Shown: positions 60,509 through 64,000 of the stretch, piece by piece | How the letters are laid out: the number at the start of each line of letters is the position of its first letter | How positions within the stretch are numbered: position 1 is the stretch's first letter | Assembly (NCBI RefSeq): GCF_003054265.1 | Contig: NZ_QBKT01000005.1 | Coordinates: 248,001 to 312,000 of the forward strand | Reading direction: 5' to 3' | DNA length: 64,000 nt | Source: Kordia periserrulae | Lineage (GTDB): Bacteria > Bacteroidota > Bacteroidia > Flavobacteriales > Flavobacteriaceae | Translations under genes and position numbers: made by a program | The notes under the pieces: generated by a model | Seen by the model: only the letters and a program-made list of their open reading frames with translations | Told to the model about the DNA's origin: nothing | The model's database searches: none

Positions 60509-60542
60509 ATGCAACTACACTGCACAGGTGCTAAATATCTTT
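60509..60542 (+). promoter_or_regulatory. hsdMSR promoter with operator-like inverted repeat
   Basis: ATGCA-N7-TGCAC (60509-60525) is followed 9 nt after TGCACA by TATCTTT (60536-60542), 30 nt before the hsdM ATG. It is the third copy of the layout found at 55841 and 56909. Confidence 0.75.
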
Positions 60543-60572
60543 ACATCAGTAAAATAAAAAAGCACAAGCAGT

Positions 60573-62174
60573 ATGAAACTAAACGAAACAATGATCGCAG
60601 GAACGCTAAAAAGCACGATTGATAAAATCTGGAACGACTTCTGGACAGGCGGAATCTCCAATCCACTAACGGTAATAGAACAATTTACCTATCTTATCTT
60701 CTTACGCCAACTAGACAAACGTCAAGAACGTAGTGAGAGAAAAGAAAACCTTTTAGGAATTCCTTCAGAAAACCCAATCTATACGGAAAAACAACAGCCC
60801 TTACGTTGGAGTAGCTTCAAACAAAAGAATCCAGAAGAAATGTTTGATTTATTCACCAGACCGCAAAAAGATATTGACGACTTAACGGTTTTTGATTTCA
60901 TGAAAAACATTGGTCAGCAAGGTGGCGTATTTGCAAAATACATGAAAGGCGCCATTTTCATGATTCAATCGCCAAAACTATTAGACAAAGTTGTACAGCA
61001 AATTGATAGTTTAGAATTAGATAACAAAGATGCAAAAGGCGATTTATACGAATACATGCTCAGTAAAATTGCGGAAGCAGGAACCAACGGACAATTCAGA
61101 ACGCCGCGTCATATCATTCGGATGATGGTAGAAATCACGCAACCAAAACAAGACGATATTATCTGCGATCCAAGTTGTGGAACTGCGGGTTTTATGGTAG
61201 CAGCAGGATAATATATCTACGAAAAACATCAAGATTGGTTCAACAATCAGGAATTCAGAAAGCATTTCAACAATACGATGTTCAATGGTATTGAGTTTGA
61301 CCCTACGATGTTGCGTATTGGTGCCATGAACATGCAATTACATGGTATGGATAATCCAACGTTAATAGGAAAAGATGCACTAAGTGAAAGTAACAGTAAC
61401 ATCAACGAAGCGTATTCATTAATCTTAGCCAATCCGCCATTTAAAGGTAGTTTGGACTATGATGAGGTAGAAAGTAGCTTGCTCAAAGTGACCAAAACCA
61501 AAAAAACAGAATTACTCTTCTTAGCACTCATGTTACGGATGTTAAAAACTGGCGGAAGAGCCGCCGTTATTGTACCCGATGGCGTATTATTTGGAAGCTC
61601 CAAAGCACACAAAAACATTCGGGAGCAATTGGTAGAAAAACAACAACTACAAGCGGTAATTTCAATGCCAAGCGGTGTTTTTAAACCCTATGCAGGTGTA
61701 AGTACGGCAATATTATTCTTTACAAAAACAAACTCTGGCGGTACGGATGATGTCTGGTTTTATGATATGAAAGAAGATGGTTTGAGTTTGGATGACAAAC
61801 GCAACCTGAAAATTTCTGAAGAAGCATTTGCACAATGTTTTAGTGCTCCCGAAGCCATCGTAGCAGCAGTTCACGAAAAATGTAACATACCACAAATACT
61901 CATTGATGCACCAAAGCTGATCAATTTTGCAACAGAAAGTAAAGCAAAAAAAGCAAGCTTACGCAAACAATTCTCAGACCGTACACAACAATCATTCTTG
62001 GTGCCAAAACAAGAAATTATAGACAATGATTGGGATTTATCCATCAATAGATACAAAGAAATTGTATATGAAGAAATACAATATGATGCGCCAGAAGTTT
62101 TAATTCAGCAAATAAAAGATTTGGATACACAACGTACGGAAGCTTTGTCGAACCTAGAAAAGATGATTGGATAA
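60573..62174 (+). pseudogene. hsdM: Type I modification methyltransferase HsdM, interrupted by an in-frame stop
   Basis: The reading frame of 533 codons matches HsdM in length and sequence: an N-terminal helical domain (LKSTIDKIWNDFWTGGISNP, LTVIEQFTYLIFLRQLDKRQ), motif I as CDPSCGTAGF, and motif IV as LANPPFKGS. It is cut by TAA at 61209-61211, directly after motif I, where relatives read GEYIYE; GAA to TAA explains it. Downstream the frame is intact to 62174 and could restart at ATG 61278, but that fragment lacks motif I. Unless read through, corrected or complemented by the kinase-fused methylase, the modification subunit is inactive. The stop overlaps the hsdS ATG. Confidence 0.9.
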
Positions 62175-63406
62175 TGGAGTTAGTTGAATTAAATAAAATT
62201 TGTGATTTAAAAAATGGTTTTGCTTTTAAATCTAAAGATTATGTTGAAAAATCAAATACTTTAAGCTGTAGAATGAGTAGTATTCGACCAGGAGGAAACT
62301 TTGATTTAGATCACAACAAAAGATTTTTGCCAGATAATTTTTCTGAAATTTATTCTGATTATTTATTGAAAGATGGAGATATAGTTATAGCAATGACAGA
62401 TTTGGCAGGAGATCCAAAAATACTGGGTGTTCCTACAATAGTAAAAACTGAGGGTAAATTTTTACTTCAAAATCAACGAGTAGGTAAATTAATTATAAAA
62501 AATGAAGATAGAGTGTTTATTCCTTTTCTGAAATATGCATTAAATAGACCTGAAAATAAAAGCTATTATAAAAAATTTGCTGGTGGAGGATTACAAATAA
62601 ATGTTGGAAAGAAAGAAATTTTAAATAATAAAATCCCACTACCAAACTTAGCAACCCAAAAACGCATTGCAAACATATTAGACGAAGCTGACAAACTCTG
62701 CCAACTCAACAAAAAAATTATTGAAAAGTATGATACGCTTACACAGAGTTTGTTTTTAGAGATGTTTGGTGATCCCATTGAAAATCAAAAAAACTGGAAA
62801 GTAAACAGGTTAAAAGAAATTTCTATAAAAATTTTAAGTGGTAATACACCAAAAGGAGGAAGTAAAGTTTATGTGAAAAATGGAATTACATTTTTTAGAA
62901 GCCAGAATATTTGGAGAAATAGAATTGAGCTTGATGATGTTGTTTACATAAGTCAAGATATTCACAATAATATGCAGAAAAGTAGTTTGAAGAATGGAGA
63001 TATCTTGATGACTAAAACAGGTCGAATCAATACGGAAAATAGTAGTTTAGGACGAGCTGCTATGTTCATGGGTAAGGATAATAGTGCAAATATTAATGGA
63101 CACGTATATTTAATAAGACTTAAAGAAAATATCATTAATGAATTTGTTTTATTCATACTTACTACTTATAAGTATAGAGAATATATAAGAAGCGTATGTG
63201 TTGGAGGAATTGACAAAAGACAAATAAATAAAACACATTTAGAAGAGTTTCCTATAATTTCGCCACCACTAAAACTCCAAAACGAATTTGCCAAACGCAT
63301 ACAAATTATAGCACAACAAAAACAACAAGCACAAGAAGCCTTGCAAAAAAGTGAAGACTTATTCAATAGTTTATTGCAAAAAGCATTTAAAGGAGAATTA
63401 GTATAA
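62174..63406 (+). CDS. hsdS: Type I restriction specificity subunit HsdS
   Basis: A 410-residue protein with two target-recognition domains (about 1-150 and 205-360), each closed by a conserved helix: IPLPNLATQKRIANILDEAD and FPIISPPLKLQNEFAKRI. The helices separate the half-sites and set their spacing. The start ATG overlaps the hsdM stop by one base. Length and domain order are normal, so specificity is probably intact even though hsdM is broken. The first recognition domain has lower GC and codon use unlike hsdM, as expected of frequently exchanged TRDs. Confidence 0.93.
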   Translation: MELVELNKICDLKNGFAFKSKDYVEKSNTLSCRMSSIRPGGNFDLDHNKRFLPDNFSEIYSDYLLKDGDIVIAMTDLAGDPKILGVPTIVKTEGKFLLQNQRVGKLIIKNEDRVFIPFLKYALNRPENKSYYKKFAGGGLQINVGKKEILNNKIPLPNLATQKRIANILDEADKLCQLNKKIIEKYDTLTQSLFLEMFGDPIENQKNWKVNRLKEISIKILSGNTPKGGSKVYVKNGITFFRSQNIWRNRIELDDVVYISQDIHNNMQKSSLKNGDILMTKTGRINTENSSLGRAAMFMGKDNSANINGHVYLIRLKENIINEFVLFILTTYKYREYIRSVCVGGIDKRQINKTHLEEFPIISPPLKLQNEFAKRIQIIAQQKQQAQEALQKSEDLFNSLLQKAFKGELV

Positions 63407-63465
63407 ACTAAGAATAGTAAAAGTTTTTTCCTACATTTATAAAGAATTTATCACAAACGAATGAC

Positions 63466-64000
63466 ATGAGTAATTTTACATTCTTACAGCAAGAGTTTCC
63501 AAAACTGTACGAAGCAGCAATGGAGGCAGAAAGCGATACGTTTTCTAAGCCAAAATTTGCTGCCTTGCAATGTAGAATTACCTTAGAATTTGCAATGGCT
63601 TGGTTGTATGACAACGACCCAGAATTGGAACGTCCGTACGACAGAACATTAAGTGGTTTGTTGCATCATTACCAATTCAGGAATACGATAGATGCCATCA
63701 TGTTTCAAGAATTAAACTTGGTACGGCGTATAGGAAACAAAGCTGCACACGGTACAAAAACAACAAAACAAGAAGCACTTATTTGCCTGCGAAGTATTTT
63801 TCGGTTTACGACATTTATCAGTAAATATTACAGTGTTGCCAATCCTGAAATTCCAGCTTTTGAAGAAGCGTTCATTCCAACGGCAACGCAAACGATAAAA
63901 GACAATACAGCAAAAGAACTCAAAAGCATTGCTGAAAAAGCTACAAAACAATTAAAAGAATTACAGCTTCAAAAAGAAAGAGAAGCAGCACTTATTGCAG
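63466..64000 (+). CDS. hsdR: Type I restriction endonuclease HsdR, N-terminal part (runs off the window)
   Basis: The 178 visible residues start MSNFTFLQQEFPKLYEAAME and contain a DUF4145-type domain (RITLEFAMAWLYDNDPELER, NKAAHGTKTTKQEAL) followed by a coiled helix. DUF4145 at the N-terminus is common in HsdR of Bacteroidota; the nuclease and helicase domains would lie to the right. The ATG at 63466 is the first in a good frame, 59 nt after hsdS. With hsdM disrupted upstream, an active HsdR would threaten the host DNA, so its intactness matters. Confidence 0.85.
   Translation, partial: MSNFTFLQQEFPKLYEAAMEAESDTFSKPKFAALQCRITLEFAMAWLYDNDPELERPYDRTLSGLLHHYQFRNTIDAIMFQELNLVRRIGNKAAHGTKTTKQEALICLRSIFRFTTFISKYYSVANPEIPAFEEAFIPTATQTIKDNTAKELKSIAEKATKQLKELQLQKEREAALIA

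Noticed and set aside
60363-60557. 64-codon frame between the receiver gene and hsdM
   Set aside because: It overlaps the end of the receiver gene and covers the hsdM promoter and operator-like repeat, and has no protein-like pattern.

Overview
The window looks like a chromosomal segment of a marine-type member of the Flavobacteriaceae (Bacteroidota). The support is low GC, SusC/SusD outer-membrane pairs, Bacteroidetes-type -7 promoter boxes (TAnnTTTG), VCBS/FG-GAP lipoproteins and the overall gene content. A genus such as Kordia is possible, but that is only an impression.

Layout. 1-5.6 kb (mostly minus strand): the 5' part of lipA, an NRAMP-like transporter, a PIN/TIR gene pair, an ECF sigma factor overlapping a glycosyltransferase, and small envelope proteins. 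5.8-25.4 kb: a carbohydrate locus with a GH3 beta-glucosidase and an AraC regulator on the minus strand. Divergent from these is a long plus-strand series: SusC, SusD, VCBS lipoprotein, SMP-30 lactonase, a second GH3, gluconokinase, 6-phosphogluconate dehydrogenase, gluconate permease and a GPH-type sugar symporter. Together they read as outer-membrane capture, cleavage of beta-glucosides, lactone opening, and gluconate uptake and oxidation to ribulose-5-phosphate. 25.4-28.7 kb: an MFS transporter and a YyaL-type thioredoxin-fold protein. 28.8-34.1 kb: a probable RiPP (ribosomally made, modified peptide) locus with a GG-leader precursor, a radical SAM/SPASM maturase behind an intrinsic terminator, and four tandem paralogues with HxD...H residues. 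34.2-37.1 kb: a TonB-dependent receptor and an orphan 42-residue GG-leader peptide.

From about 37.4 kb rightward the sequence becomes more AT-rich and looks like an accessory island. It starts at a possible tRNA/tmRNA 3'-end remnant. It holds (i) a 60-residue peptide with a TPR sensor kinase and a LuxR-type regulator; (ii) a 15-kb conflict-type block with a caspase-like protease, two TIR-like proteins, a degenerate STAND-like protein, an SPFH-like protein, a DUF4407 membrane protein, and a complete ubiquitin-like set (E1, Ubl, E2, JAB, plus a Cys-less E2-JAB-TM fusion), flanked by proteins sharing a CxxC module; (iii) a WYL regulator followed by an N6-adenine methyltransferase fused to a histidine-kinase module with its own receiver protein, and a type I restriction system whose hsdM carries an in-frame stop.

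The strongest new observations are: an operator-like inverted repeat placed identically at the three promoters of the WYL/methyltransferase-kinase/HsdMSR unit; a recurrent KKF[TDQ][IV] peptide motif across the ubiquitin-like block; the Cys-less E2-JAB fusion; a poly-T frameshift in the second TIR gene; the RiPP locus with four paralogous candidate oxygenases; and heptanucleotide arrays, one of them inside the VCBS gene. All functions are read from sequence by eye; no searches were run.
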